This document shows positions 1-11,512 of a stretch of 64,000 bases of DNA, piece after piece. The DNA comes from Paraconiothyrium sp. Pb-2020 (Eukaryota; Ascomycota; Dothideomycetes; Pleosporales; Didymosphaeriaceae): positions 1,736,001 through 1,800,000 of the forward strand of contig JAJUBI010000002.1 of the NCBI GenBank assembly GCA_022419385.1, read 5' to 3'. Under the pieces are notes generated by a model that saw only the letters and a list, made by a program, of their open reading frames with translations, did not search any database and had not been told where the DNA came from. The position numbers and the translations under genes are program-made. Each line of letters starts with the position of its first letter. Positions within the stretch are counted from its first letter, which is position 1.

Positions 1-690
1 ATCGAGGTTGCCCCTAAATTCAGGATAGGGACCGCTGAGTTCAAGGCCATCTGGACTCTTGAACAAGACCCAGCCGGACCAGATAAGAAGAAAGTCAGCG
101 CTAGGTTTTTTCGAGTCGATAGCAGTGACTTGCATGATTATTTTGCCTTTCGCTGGAAAGGTCACTTTGGTGCTCGAGAAGTTCAATGTGGCACTGGGTT
201 GTACATGGCGTTTGTTGTTTATGTCATCGTAGTTGGTGATGGGCTCAAAATGCAGACAGGGCTACCTTACTGTGTTTCCCGGAGTGAATTCCCAACATCA
301 GCTCGTTCGTTCGATATTTCGAAATTCAGAGCCTTGTCCCCGATATTGACTACCTCCGATGTTCTTCGAGGTGCGATGACTGGATTGGATTGAATTACAG
401 GTTTTGAGCGTTGACATAGGCAGTCGCAGAGGCAGCGCGGTCGAGTAGGATCATTCCCGCGCCTTACTGTGCCGTCGAGGCATATCCGAGACTCCATCCA
501 CCTCCCGCGTCGCGATCAAGGAACTTCGTCGTCGAGGTCAACAAGTTTGCTACGCGACCCATATCAGTTGTACTCAATGCCTGGCCCACATGAGCCACCG
601 CGCCTGCGACTACCGGCGTCGCGAACGAAGTACCTCCGCCGAATTCAAGGTTTTCGCCAGGAACGAGAAGTGGCAGGTGAAACAAGATGT
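1..690 (-). pseudogene. Decayed C-terminal part of a subtilisin-like serine protease
   Basis: On the minus strand, about 464-660 encodes the subtilase active-site block GGTSFATPVVAGAVA, where the Ser is the family nucleophile. An in-frame TAA (464-466) interrupts it. The same frame then resumes with GAGMILLDRAASATAYV, typical of the end of the peptidase domain, and stops again at 395-397. A second frame (about 267-385) reads NIGDKALNFEISNERADVG, and a third (about 241 to 1) reads LNFSSTKVTFPAKG. Both resemble the Fn3-like domain that follows the peptidase in large fungal subtilases. The catalytic Asp and His regions are absent upstream, where the RRP8 promoter begins. One nonsense change, at least two frame changes and the missing N-terminus make this a relic that continues past the left edge. 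Introns could explain one break but hardly all of them. Confidence 0.75.
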
Positions 691-696
691 TACGGT

Positions 697-1036
697 TCAG
701 TTCTGAACGCGAATTGTAAGCTGCAGATGCATGATTACGACAATTTTTGGAACATCATGTGATTCACATCCCCGACGATATTTGGAGTCGCAGTCGAGAG
801 CCATTGTTGGCCAGACAATCCAGTCGTACACGATGATGCGGGTGTTTGTCACGATACGGAAGATGAGAGATGAGGCTCACGCATCGTCACACGGGCCCCA
901 CTTTTTACCTGGGCCTCGGTGAAACAAAAACCCGGCCCCGCTAAAAATTTAGGACGATCTGCTCAAAGTCGCTTTCCCACCAACACGCTTTCTCACGACT
1001 CTGCGCATCCATGGTCATTCATCCCAGCTCCTAGTC
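697..1036. other. Intergenic, upstream of RRP8
   Basis: No gene is visible. This stretch separates the protease relic from the RRP8 start codon and presumably holds the RRP8 promoter and leader. I see no clear TATA box. Confidence 0.5.
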
Positions 1037-2665
1037 ATGTTTTCCGTTCCCGGATGGAATGTCTCTGCGAATCTCGCGACACAGATCGAGACCCCGAAGC
1101 CACAAGATCCTGAAAAACAGGGCAAGAAAGCAAAAAAGAAGAAACAGAAGCAGGAGGAGCAAGTCAATGAGGCAAATGTTGGGGAGCTGTGGGACAGAGT
1201 GATTGAGGGGAAGACACCTAAGGCCCCAGAAAAGAAAGAGCCAGGGAAACCCGAAGGTGTACGGACAGAAGAGGGTGTCAGAGGGAAGAAGAGGAAGAGG
1301 GGGACGAGGGGCGCAGGGCGTGGTGACAGTGGAAGCAAAGGGGATGCAAAAGTGGCAGACAGTACACAAGAAGCCGTTGAGGCGGAGACTGCTGCGGAAG
1401 TCAAGCCAAAATCCATTGATGGTGATTCCAAGCGCGACAAGAAGAAGCAGAAAAAGGAGCCCAAGACCGACCAATCGTCTAAAACTGCAGACACAACCAT
1501 GCCACCTGCAGCTATAACAGATTCTCTCCTCCCACCTGAGCCCAAAGGCCTCACCCCTCTCCAGAAGTCTATGCGCCAGAAACTCGCTGGCGCCCGCTTC
1601 CGCCATCTCAACGAAACGCTGTACACCAAACCCTCCACCGACTCCCTCGCCCTCTTCAAAGAAGATCCCTCCATGTTTGAAGACTACCACCGCGGTTTCG
1701 CGATGCAGACCGAGGGCTGGCCTGAGAATCCCGTGGACGGCTACGTGAATGATGTGCTCACGCGCGGCAAAATACGAGATCGCAACGCTTCCAAAGACAA
1801 GAAGCGGAACGAGAAAAAGCCCAGATACCGAGACCCAACCAAGCCAGAGCCCGAGGAACTGACTATAGCAGGGGGACCGAAAACCCTACCCAGGAATCTT
1901 AAGGGCCATTGTACTATTGCGGATTTGGGGTGCGGCACAGCCTCCCTCTCCTACCGCCTCCAATCCCATCTCAAATCCCTCAACATGCACATAGACTCTT
2001 ATGACCTCTCGAAACCTTCCGGCCCTTCTCATTCGCTCGTCACCATAGCAGACATCTCCGCACTACCCTGCGCAGATGGGTCAGCAGACGTAGCCGTCTT
2101 CTGTCTTGCGCTCATGGGCACAAATTGGCTCGATTTCATAGACGAAGCATACCGCATCCTGCGGTGGCGTGGGGAGCTTTGGATCGCAGAGATAAAATCA
2201 CGCTTTGGACGCGTGGAAAAAGGCAAACCTAGGAAGGGAAACCCTCCCATCAATTCCATCGGTAGCTTGCGAAAAGGCGGTCCCAAGCCACCCAAGAAGA
2301 AAGATGAAGGCGAAGGCGAAATAAACTCTGACGACGAAGCGGAGCTCGCGACGCGCATAGATGGAGTGGCTGCAAAGGAAGGCACGGATGTGTCGTCTTT
2401 CGTCGCTGTGCTGCGTGCACACGGATTCGTGCTAGACGCGCCGCCGGAGAAACCGTCTGCCGCGATTGACCTGGGGAACAAGATGTTTGTTAAGATGCGA
2501 TTTGTGAAGGCTGCGCAGCCTAGTAAAGGGAAGAACGTCAAGGAGTCGGTAAATGGGCTTAAGATGGGCATGAAGGGGAAGAAGTTCACGGCGGTGGAAG
2601 ACGATGATCCTGATGATACGGAGAACGCAAAGGTACTCAAGCCTTGTTTGTATAAGATCAGGTAG
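1037..2665 (+). CDS. RRP8: Ribosomal RNA-processing protein 8 (25S rRNA m1A methyltransferase)
   Basis: A single 542-residue exon. Rrp8 is a nucleolar SAM-dependent enzyme that methylates N1 of an adenine in large-subunit rRNA and supports early pre-rRNA cleavage. Residues 1-160 are a lysine-rich, low-complexity tail full of basic clusters, as expected of a nucleolar protein. The conserved part starts near residue 170 (LTPLQKSMRQKLAGARFRHL). The SAM-binding motif I is ADLGCGTA at about 295-302. The Rrp8 signatures VFCLALMGTNW (about 354-364) and GELWIAEIKSRF (379-390) leave little doubt about the family. An insert of acidic and lysine-rich residues follows (about 395-440), then a conserved C-terminal strand. 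The first ATG of the frame was chosen as start. No intron is needed. Confidence 0.93.
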   Translation: MFSVPGWNVSANLATQIETPKPQDPEKQGKKAKKKKQKQEEQVNEANVGELWDRVIEGKTPKAPEKKEPGKPEGVRTEEGVRGKKRKRGTRGAGRGDSGSKGDAKVADSTQEAVEAETAAEVKPKSIDGDSKRDKKKQKKEPKTDQSSKTADTTMPPAAITDSLLPPEPKGLTPLQKSMRQKLAGARFRHLNETLYTKPSTDSLALFKEDPSMFEDYHRGFAMQTEGWPENPVDGYVNDVLTRGKIRDRNASKDKKRNEKKPRYRDPTKPEPEELTIAGGPKTLPRNLKGHCTIADLGCGTASLSYRLQSHLKSLNMHIDSYDLSKPSGPSHSLVTIADISALPCADGSADVAVFCLALMGTNWLDFIDEAYRILRWRGELWIAEIKSRFGRVEKGKPRKGNPPINSIGSLRKGGPKPPKKKDEGEGEINSDDEAELATRIDGVAAKEGTDVSSFVAVLRAHGFVLDAPPEKPSAAIDLGNKMFVKMRFVKAAQPSKGKNVKESVNGLKMGMKGKKFTAVEDDDPDDTENAKVLKPCLYKIR

Positions 2666-2701
2666 ATGCCTCGTGTCATCTCTCAAAGCAAAGCCCGTTG
2701 A

Positions 2702-3060
2702 CTATTGTCTGTCACACGTCCCTGTATCTGGATCCTCGCGGCCCTCCCCCCCCCCCTTTTCCAGCATGTTCCTCAACTTAGCCAACCCTCCAAGACCCTG
2801 AAAACTCCCATCTGTTAATCTACTGGGCAACATGTCGTCCAAGTTGCTCGTCGCACCAATCGTCCCCGCCATGCCGCCCCTCCAGACCTGCTCTGGTGGA
2901 TCATCAAGGTTATTCGACAGATCTTGCACCACACTCTTTGCCCAAGCCCCGCGGTCTTCAGCGTACTCCTCTGTCTTCTGACCCGTCACCACTTTCATTA
3001 CTTCTTCTTTGATTGGTTGGTACGGTGAGTCCGCCGGTAGCTCGTACGGATTACTCTTGA
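2702..3060 (-). pseudogene. C-terminal remnant of a short-chain dehydrogenase (AYR1-like)
   Basis: The minus-strand frame encodes about 115 residues that look like the C-terminal third of fungal short-chain dehydrogenases of the 1-acyldihydroxyacetone-phosphate reductase type: NPYELPADSPYQPIKEEV, then KSVVQDLSNN, then EQVWRGGMAGTIG and a closing Leu-rich segment. The Rossmann glycine motif and the YxxxK catalytic pair, which should lie upstream at about 3060-3700, are missing; that space holds unrelated sequence and the RTA1-like gene. The frame reaches 3169 without an ATG that fits the family. An 11-C run (2746-2756) lies inside the 3' end. I read it as a truncated remnant, not a functional gene. 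A missed upstream exon is possible, but there is no room for a full domain. Confidence 0.6.
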
Positions 3061-3429
3061 GCCTAGTATGTCGATGTCTATGCAAACGAAGTTGTGAGGT
3101 CATGACTAGCTCGAGCGGCAACGTTTGTGGATCAAGGGTATTTTGAACTCCGTCCATAGTGGTGTGCAATGATAAAACAGTGGACTTAGCAGGCGAAGAT
3201 CATTGACAAGGAGTAAGCAAGGAAAAGCCGATAAGTAAAGATTACTATGATGTGGTGTAGTGTAGTGTAGTCGTATAGTTGCTATTGCTTTGATGCGCCG
3301 AGGTTCTTACTCTATTCATGATGCGCCCCAAAACTTCCCTGTAATCAAAATCAAAAGCTGCGATGCGCAAACGTGCAAATTCTTGCACGGGTATATATCC
3401 GGTCTCCCATGAAACTCCATCTTTGTGCT

Positions 3430-4419
3430 CTAAGCCATAGCACCCATCTCTGTCTCACTCTCACTCACACTCTTTCCCCCACGCCCGTTCTTTTTAAACA
3501 AGGTCCCACCCAAGGCAGGGAAAAACCAGCCGGGATGGAAAGCAGTCTGCGCAATAACAGTAACAAGAATCATGATACCCTCGAGAATAATAAAGTCTGT
3601 TTCATTGCGCATGAGGTCGTTCGCCCAGCCGCCGAACAGCTCGGGAATACGATAGATGCACCGGATGAGGATCCCGAAGTAGGCGACGATGACGGCGCCG
3701 GCGAAGAGGCGGAACTTGGTGGAAGTCCAGAGGGAGAGGGCGGTAGACGAGAGTTGGTCGCGGTGGCGGAAGGTACGGATGGAGTACTCGAGGACGAAGA
3801 GGGCGAAGACAATGAGCACTGGAATTGTTATTAGTGACTATATAAGGAGCGCGAGCAGATTTTAGCACGTACCAACAACCTGGAAGATGATACCGCCGAT
3901 CATGATATCTGTGCCCGCATCCAGGGTCTTCTTGTCTCCGTCGTCGGCAGTGGCAGCGAGTGCTCCACCAGCACTTTGGAGCACCAGGGACGTGATGTCG
4001 CACGCGATGAAGATGTAAGTGTACCAATTCGGTCTCAAGCGACTCCACTGCTCGCCAAAGCTGATGACAACGTGCTTAAGCGTGAGGTAGATGCCAGCCG
4101 CCAAGAATGCAGGGCTGAAAATGAGCAAGACAATCTGGATCGTGAAGCCGCCGTTGTCGTAGGGATTGTTGTGCATCTGAATACGCCCAATGTAGCCAAT
4201 CGTTTCGCCGAGACAGCCCAAACCGACCCCTATCATGTACGTCCATGTCTTGTAACGGATTCCAAGTCCGACCTGGAGAATGAAGGCGAGAGCAAAAGCC
4301 GCCGCGAAGAAAGCGTTCCAGCCGAGCGATGGGAAGTACCCGTACACTGTTCCCTCAACGGGACATTCTGCTCTGACGCTCTCACACCACTCTGGGACTT
4401 CGATTTTGGGTCCAGTCAT
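3430..4419 (-). CDS. RTA1-like membrane protein (lipid-translocating exporter family)
   Basis: Two exons, 4419-3873 and 3818-3430, joined across a 54-nt GTACGT..CCAG intron (3819-3872) give 311 residues. The product has about seven hydrophobic segments, beginning near SLGWNAFFAAAFALAFILQ, and a short acidic/serine C-terminal tail. The motif-like stretches ETIGYIGRIQMHNN and the charged ending FRHRDQLSS fit the fungal RTA1/RTM1/RSB1 family. Members confer resistance to 7-aminocholesterol or toxins, or move sphingoid bases across the plasma membrane. The substrate here cannot be told from sequence. The start is the first ATG (4417-4419), followed by MTGPKIEVPEWCE, an extracellular N-terminus common in the family. 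Confidence 0.88.
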
Positions 4420-6388
4420 CTTGATCGAAGAGGAAGGCGGATAATAAGGGGGGGAAGTGTGTCGTGAAAATCGGCTCCGTAAGCCTAGGAAGCGATGGGA
4501 AGTTATAGCTGGCCCAAAGGAACACGAAAGCAGGATGAGTCAAGGTTTTGGTTACAGGCAAACGTGCCGTTGGATTGGGGTCGTAAGATTTGGGGGGGTA
4601 TAAGATTGGTATGTGCAGCTTACCGTTATCTGAACCTCATCGTCGGAGCCTTATATCTATAGCTTCTCGGATGAACTTGAGCCCTTACGTAGGCATACGG
4701 CGCTATGTGGCATGTCATAGACCAAGCCGTAGGATGTAGTGATTCGCGTCCACTTTCCAAACACCGCCCGCGGGCTAAACCAACCATTGTTCTACGGAAA
4801 CGAAATCGAGATAAGCGTGGTAAATTTTGCAGCCATGCAACTCGGAGCCACGGCGCGATTTGTAGTTCCGCGATTTTCTTGCAATCTGATTTGTCCACTC
4901 GTCTGTGATGGGTGAGGATTTGGTGCTTTGGTCGCAGGGAATCGTCCAACACTGCCCACGCCTGAAACTCGTACATTGCCCTTCAGAGACAAAAGACAGA
5001 TAAGCGCGATGGACCTTACTGTGATGCGATTCGTCGATTCGTGTATCGAGCAACGATGAGCCATTGAGTCAGTGCATAGAAGCCTCAGCCTCTCACGTTT
5101 CGGCTGTTTTGGTCGCAAGTCTAACCCCAAAAGGTTTACCCTGTAAGCAGCCGCCGCAGGCTAAGCCTCGACTGCAGTGTGTGTGATCCGCGACCGGTTG
5201 GAATGACGCGGACACAGCGTGCCTGATAATTTTCTCGAGCGGAGAGCTGGCAAGGCCATAGAATTGTGCCGTCCTCCGTTCAACCTCACAACACTTGGGA
5301 CGCATCTAGTATATTCAACGATGAGGGTGAATTCCAAGTATAACAACAATGCCAGCAGGCCTTCATCTGCTCGACTCATGTCAGTCCCATTTGGCCCATA
5401 TTGAACGAATGGTCAGACTTGTGAGCAGGGAGGTCGGACGTAAAGGGAGAAAACCGAATATCCCGAATGCGAAGAAAGCGGAGCGGAGGAACAGAGGTTG
5501 GTAGCGGTCAGAGAGGAGTGGTAGTGGACGCTCCGCCATGCTCGGCTCTAGCCGGACGAAAATCGTTCCAGGAATTAGGCAAAATCTGGGCTAGCTTGCG
5601 ACCGCCGACCGAATCCTTGGATTACTGTACGTGATCCGCGTCAGGGACAATGGGAGTCTCGCAGTGCCCTTCGGCGATCGGCCCCGGGCGACCTTGTTGC
5701 CCCAGTAATGGTTTTGCGTTGCGAGATCGTCGAAATCTAGAAACGTGAATAGCAACCGACGTCAGCCACCGCAATGCGTACGCTAACAGTCAATCTGTCC
5801 GCGCTAGAAAGCCGTACAGCAGATGTAGCTGTTGGCTTGTCCGCAATGCTTACCCATTCAAGGACTCGATGATGGTGATGGCGCAGATTGGATTTCTCGG
5901 CGTTACTCCCAACTTAGGGCTGGATTGGCCCGAGATGCGAGCTTTACTAGCATTTATCGTTGTCAGGCAGCTATATCATTGACGTATACTATGACGTTAC
6001 AGTTAGGAAACTTTAAATGTTATTAATGGCGGGTCTGAAGACATTCGCGACTAATCGATGAGTTGAGGAACAATTTTACAGAGAGCGGATGCGACTGTGA
6101 GAAATAGACGTGTAGAAGATATGGTTTCAGCATCGGCACAGGTAGACAAGTTGAGTATGTACTTCGAGTATTTTATGCCTTCTGTTCAGTCTTAAAAGGC
6201 TAAAACGTAGGAGTAGCGCGACGAGTATACATGAGTCTTGTCAAAAACCGACGGGAGAAACTGTTCGCTCTTCAGTATTAAAATAGTAAATCCTTAGAGA
6301 TCATGCCACGTAAACTAGATGTTTCCTTTTTCTTCGACCCATTCCAAATCCCGACCCTTCCGAAAACTCCGATTTTGTTGCACCGAGA
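4420..6388. other. Intergenic, about 2 kb, no supported gene
   Basis: Only short overlapping open frames occur, with no recognisable domain. The part next to 4420 should hold the RTA1-like promoter, and the part next to 6388 the terminator of the acetyltransferase. I see no long repeat or RNA gene. Confidence 0.5.
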
Positions 6389-7547
6389 TCAAGGGTAGAT
6401 ATCTTCATCGTGGCTCACAGCGTCAAATTCCATCACCATGTCGATCCAGCCACCTCCACCATACTGGCACGCACTCGGCCCAACCTTCTTGAACCCCGCG
6501 CTATCATAGAACTTGACTAGTCGCTCTCTGCAAATCAGCGCTATCCGTTTCCCCAACCCGGCATCCTTCATCCGCTGCGTCCACGCTCTCAACAACACCC
6601 CACCGAGGCCCTTGCCATTGAGATCTGGGTGTACACAGAGCGAGTGCAAACAAATCGTGTCGCCTTCCTCATGGTGACCAATTGACGGGCCGAAGTTGTA
6701 GTTGGTCTTCCAGTCCGAAGGGAAAGCCATGGCGTCATCTGTAACGAGGTTGCCCTTGAACTTGGTAGCTATGATGTGGCCCATTAATATCCTTTTGCGG
6801 TCTGAGTCTGCGGAGTCTACTGATGGGAACTCCTTGCGAGCTTTTACTAACTTAGAGAGGGGACCGGAAACAGTGGGGTAGGCGGACGAGAAGAGACCAG
6901 TGCATAGCTCGCCGCAGACTGTAAGACGGTATGCGATCTGTAGCAGAGTCAGCCGTGATGTAAAGATTGTTAGGTTAATGTATGTTCAACGGGAGGAGAC
7001 TAAAGGCACGGGACCGCAACAGCAATTTTGTCTTGGCGAAGCGAGGCGAGTATTCGCCTGCCGTGATGCTCCTTTCGTGCGGCGGGTGGCTGAACGGTCA
7101 AGCGAGATACGCATTGCGCATGGAATAATGAGCGGTATGCTGTACGCTCTGAGGGACAATGGATCCGACTGATGCCTGAAAAATGCCCAACCAAGATGTC
7201 GTCGCACAAGCAAGCATTCAGCCATGGATGTATCGCGAGGTGGACTAGGGTGCAGCGGAGAGATGGATATCGAACATTCCACCCACCTTTTCCCGCGACG
7301 CCGCCTCATTCTCGTCAAATGCGGCGTGCTCCAGCCAGTCGCAGTCATCCAGATCGTCCTGGTTGAGCAACGAAGCAAAAGGATGCAGGTCAGTCATGCG
7401 CTTGAAGCGGTCCTCGATGAAACTGGTGGGCACTTGATAGAGCGACGGCATTGGGTTCGGATCTTCGGGGCTGTCTGCAGCAGGTTCCTTTGACAGCGGC
7501 GGCATGTCCTCCAGCGTCTTCTTATCCGCTATGAGGTCCCGTGGCAT
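6389..7547 (-). CDS. GNAT-family arylalkylamine/polyamine N-acetyltransferase-like protein
   Basis: Exon 1 (7547-7287, 87 codons) and exon 2 (6937-6389, 182 codons plus stop) join in phase 0 to give 269 residues. The junction reads ENEAASREK/IAYRLTVCGELC, the conserved start of AANAT-like domains. Next come LHSLCVHPDLNGKGLGG (acetyl-CoA loop, about residues 184-200) and IALICRERLVKFYDSAGF, with the family ending CQYGGGGWIDM. Relatives such as yeast PAA1 and animal AANAT acetylate polyamines or arylalkylamines, so an amine substrate is likely but unproven. The intron (6938-7286, GTGGGT..TACAG) is 349 nt, long for this window. The gene is divergent from DDI1 across about 1.1 kb. Confidence 0.87.
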
Positions 7548-8623
7548 GCTGACTTGGTGCTGTGGTTGGCCTGCTAAGACGTCGAGGGGATGCGTGGGAG
7601 GTGTGCCCGTGATCGATTGATGCGCTCCGGGAGGTTTGGCCAGACCCTTGCCGCCGTTGTAGATCGATGTGCCTTAGCTCACCCTGCCTGTACCACGAGC
7701 ATGTACACGAACATCACGACTTGGCGTGGGCTTCTCTGTGTGTGGACTTGGATCGTCTCGCAGGCGTTGAATTCGAAGGCCCTTCGAGCTGGCATTTGCT
7801 CGTGTGCCCTGCCGGACGGCCGCGGTGAGAGGGGACAGTGGCTCCTTCCCTTGGTGCAAAGGGCAGGCAAGTACCGGGCGGCAGCTTCCCATGCTGTGCA
7901 AGCAAAAAAACCCCGCCAGTGGCCGGCGGCAGGAGCGAACCCGGTCGCTGGACGAGCTCCCAGAGGACAATCGAGCTCGCGGTAGTCCTGTATATAGGCT
8001 CGCGAACCCGCCCAAATGCTGCAGCCAGGATCAGCCTTCGCTGCACACTGTCCATCCAGCCTCCCAGCCTTGTTTCCTGTGTTCCGCCTTGATGATGACC
8101 TCCCGCCGCGCTAGATTGCCCCGCGGTGGCCCCTGCGACACTCACCGCCGAGGGCCGTTTCATGACTCCAGGCAGTGTCCGACGTACTGCGTGGTGCCTA
8201 CAGCCCACAGCAGCCCAACCAGTTCATACCAGGTGCCCCAGCGGCCTCATCATAGCCCAGCGCGCTGCTATAATACGTTGACATAGCCGCGCTCGCGACC
8301 ACCGCGTAACCGCCCATGATGCCTTCACTTCATCACCGCGCCCCCCGCTGATTATTAACAAGCGCAAACGGCCGACCTTCTTCCACGACCTTCCAGCAAC
8401 CGTCGTGCGTGAAGGCAACACGCTCGGGACAAAGCCGTTGTCTTATAAGCCACCGGCCAACGTGCTGAAACCCTTGTACACAGCCGCCGAGTGGGAACCC
8501 TGCTGTCAACCATCCAGAACCCCCCAAGCTCCTCGCCTTCCGCGTACGGTGCGACCTCATCTTGCCTCCTTTCAGGTTTTCCTGCATATCCCAGAGGGAG
8601 CAGCGCCCCAGCTGATCGCGACC
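7548..8623. promoter_or_regulatory. Shared divergent promoter region, acetyltransferase / DDI1
   Basis: About 1.1 kb between two divergent start codons. It looks GC-rich, so several frames are open by chance, and none resembles a protein. No specific operator could be assigned. Confidence 0.5.
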
Positions 8624-10049
8624 ATGTAAGTCGCGCCGAAACCGTCATGTGCGACGTGCCAACCCCGATGGCTAACCGCTCCTCAAATAGGCCACGCGTA
8701 ACAATCTCCATCACCTCGCCCAGCGAGACGGACCAGCCGCTCATCACTCTCGATTTGCCCGCCGACCTGACCCTGAGAGACCTCAAGGCTTTCATCGAGG
8801 CCGAGAACCCAAACTGCCCCGCCGCCGCCCAGATACTGTTCTACAACGGGATGCCTCTGAGCAACGACAGTCAGACATTGGAGCAGGCCGGCGTCAGGGA
8901 TAACGAGATGATGGCTGTGCACATCCGGCAGCATGGAAATGTGCAGCCACAATCTCGCCCTCGTCAGACGCGCCAACAGGTCGCCGGTGGAGTGCCACCG
9001 CCAGATCCAGAGGATGTGCGACAGCAGCTCTTGCGCAGCCCGCCCACTTTGGAACAGCTCACTAGGCAAAAGCCCGAGCTTGCTGCTCTCGTCAACGACC
9101 CTGTGCAGTGGAGGACCGCCTACAACCAAATGCAGCGTGAGCAAGAACAAGCCCGGCGCGAGCAAGAGCGCCAGATCCAGCTACTGAACGAAGATCCCTT
9201 CAACATCGAAGCCCAGAGGAAAATCGAGGAGATCATCCGCCAGGACCGCGTGATTGAGAATCTGCACACTGCGTACGATCTCAATCCGGAAGGTGAGCGT
9301 GAGCCCTCTTCTATTTGCGCAGATAGCGTACTAATGAACCAGTCTTTGCCTCGGTCCACATGTTATACATCAGCACGGAGGTGAACGGCGTGCCAGTGAA
9401 GGCTTTTGTCGACTCTGGCGCCCAAGCTACCATCATGTCCCCAAGTTGTGCCGAGAGATGTGGCATCATGCGCCTTCTGGACACACGCTATGCTGGTATT
9501 GCTCGTGGAGTCGGCACTGCTGCCATTCTTGGTCGCGTGCACCATGCTGTCATTAAGATCGGTGGCGTCGATATGCCGTGCGCTTTCACCGTCATGGAGG
9601 GCAAAGATGTGGATCTTCTATTTGGCCTCGACATGCTCAAAAAGTACAGAGCCAAGATTGATCTGGAGAAGAATGCGTTGTGTTTCGCGGATACTGAAGT
9701 GCCTTTCCTGCCGGAACATGAGATCCCGAGGGGATTTGGCGCAGATGAGCCAACTGTGCCTGGTCCAGGGAATACCGAGATCGGGACGAAGACTGGTGCT
9801 GTGAAGCAAGCCGGTGCTGGGGAATCGTCCGTGGCGGTTGGGGAAGCTGAGAAGCAGCCCGTGTCTCAATCAGCAGGTCCAGCACAACCTCAACCTGCGT
9901 CTGCACCCACGTCTTCTTCACAATGGCCGGAGGAGCATATCCAACAGCTTATGAGCATCACTTCGGTTCCCCGCGAAGTCGCCATCAACGCGTTATCCGC
10001 AGCCAACGGAAATCTAGACGCGGCAGCGGGGATGCTTATTGGAAACTAG
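8624..10049 (+). CDS. DDI1: DNA damage-inducible protein 1 (ubiquitin-directed aspartyl protease)
   Basis: Three exons: 8624-8625, 8691-9292 and 9343-10049 (introns of 65 and 50 nt), giving 436 residues. The first intron splits the start codon: AT ends exon 1 and G opens exon 2, so the protein starts MPRVTISITSPSE. The intron is well formed (GTAAGT, branch GCTAAC, AAATAG). Domain order is classical Ddi1: an N-terminal ubiquitin-like fold (about 3-75), a helical middle region, a retroviral-type aspartyl protease with FVDSGAQATIMSP (catalytic Asp near 225), then a UBA domain at the C-terminus (about 397-435). Ddi1 acts as a shuttle and protease for heavily ubiquitinated proteasome clients. If the intron were retained, an in-frame ATG at 8670 would give a slightly longer N-terminus. 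Confidence 0.93.
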
Positions 10050-11512
10050 GCGCAACCCAGAATACAGCGAAGAGTACAACTGCTTTCGAATCACACATGA
10101 AAGAAAACGATCGAATATTATTATGGGAACGGAAAATGAACTTCAACGGCTGCTCCAATGATTCCCCTTCTCTGAACCTAGATCTGGCATGGGCATGAAG
10201 TCACGACAAGGCATGTTCGCAACTATTAGCGCTTGCATGATATCGCATGTATTATCTAGCCTTTCTATTGCACTCTACACATGAAATTCTTTTTCGCAGA
10301 GGCGTTGACTCCTTTGAGTCATGAGGTTGGTCTAGGTAGATTGGTAGAACTGAACAGAGCCTTCACAAGTGCGAACCAGACGACTGTCAGAACTTCTTCT
10401 GAGAGCAAGCAAAGCTTTGTTTCTCAGACGCGCAACGTTAATTTGACTCGGATTAATTGCCCGTAACTGAGATGCGACTGATCGCCTGCGTCTACACGTA
10501 GGCGAACGATCAATGTGCAACGAACCTTTCTTGACGTTGCCAGGACAATGCTACCTTGAGGTCGCAATAATCCTGAGTCACTCACACATCGAGTTGCATT
10601 GTCTCAGGTGTCTGACACCCACCTGAAAAGGCACTTCGCTGCATCGCGCCACAGTGGCACTTGTACCATTCCAAGATTCCCGCAAATCCCTCAATTCCCA
10701 GTGCGCTGTCCAAGACTTGCATCGTCTTGACAATCTGCTCTGAAGCGAACATGGGATACAGCAAGACAGGGTAACGGAAAAGTACACTACCGGCATAGTG
10801 TTGGCTGGTCAACCCACTCTGTTATTGGAGACTTGAAACCAGCCCGTGATTCGCGACAGAGAAGTTGGAGAACATATACAAGGCTATATGCGATAATACT
10901 AGCTATTATGAGCAGCTCTTCTGTATTAGAAGTAAAGGCCGTGCATAAGAAGACATGCAGGTTTTTGTGACGATTTTGGCTGTTTAGCATTTCGACGTCA
11001 TTTTCGTCTCTCAACTTCGGTGTCAGCGCAAACAAATTTTCGCAGCTACGCACCGATGCAACTAAGTCTGTCTATGAATAATGTGTGTACTTGTTATTGG
11101 CCGAGTAGTGGACACAGGACTGACGATTGTCGTCGGTGAGTAGATGGGCAGGTACGTTTATTGTTGTAATGAGGGGGTGATGCAACGAGGACTGCCAGAC
11201 GTAGAAAAGCGATTCGTAGTCATGTTTCAATGTAGGCAGTAAGCGACGACATATCACCTTCAGTGCTCAGACACAATAGTGTAATACTTTTGCATTCGAC
11301 GGCAAGGAGATCCCTTTACTCCAGCCGGCAGGTATGTGGCTACAAATAGACCCTTCCACAAGGTCACAAGAGGTATGTATCACGTTAACAGAGCGAGTCT
11401 GACAGAGGTGACTATGTTCAAAGAGGGTAATGAAGCGAAGCCTTCAACAAGCGGGTATCACGTTACCATGTCCATGGACCGGCATGACAGAGGTGACTGG
11501 GGTGGTCGGTAT
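10050..11512. other. Intergenic, convergent gene ends, no supported gene
   Basis: About 1.46 kb between the 3' ends of DDI1 and the cystathionine beta-lyase gene. Short frames on the minus strand (10578-10812) have a protein-like look, but I recognise no family and no intron pattern. Confidence 0.5.
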
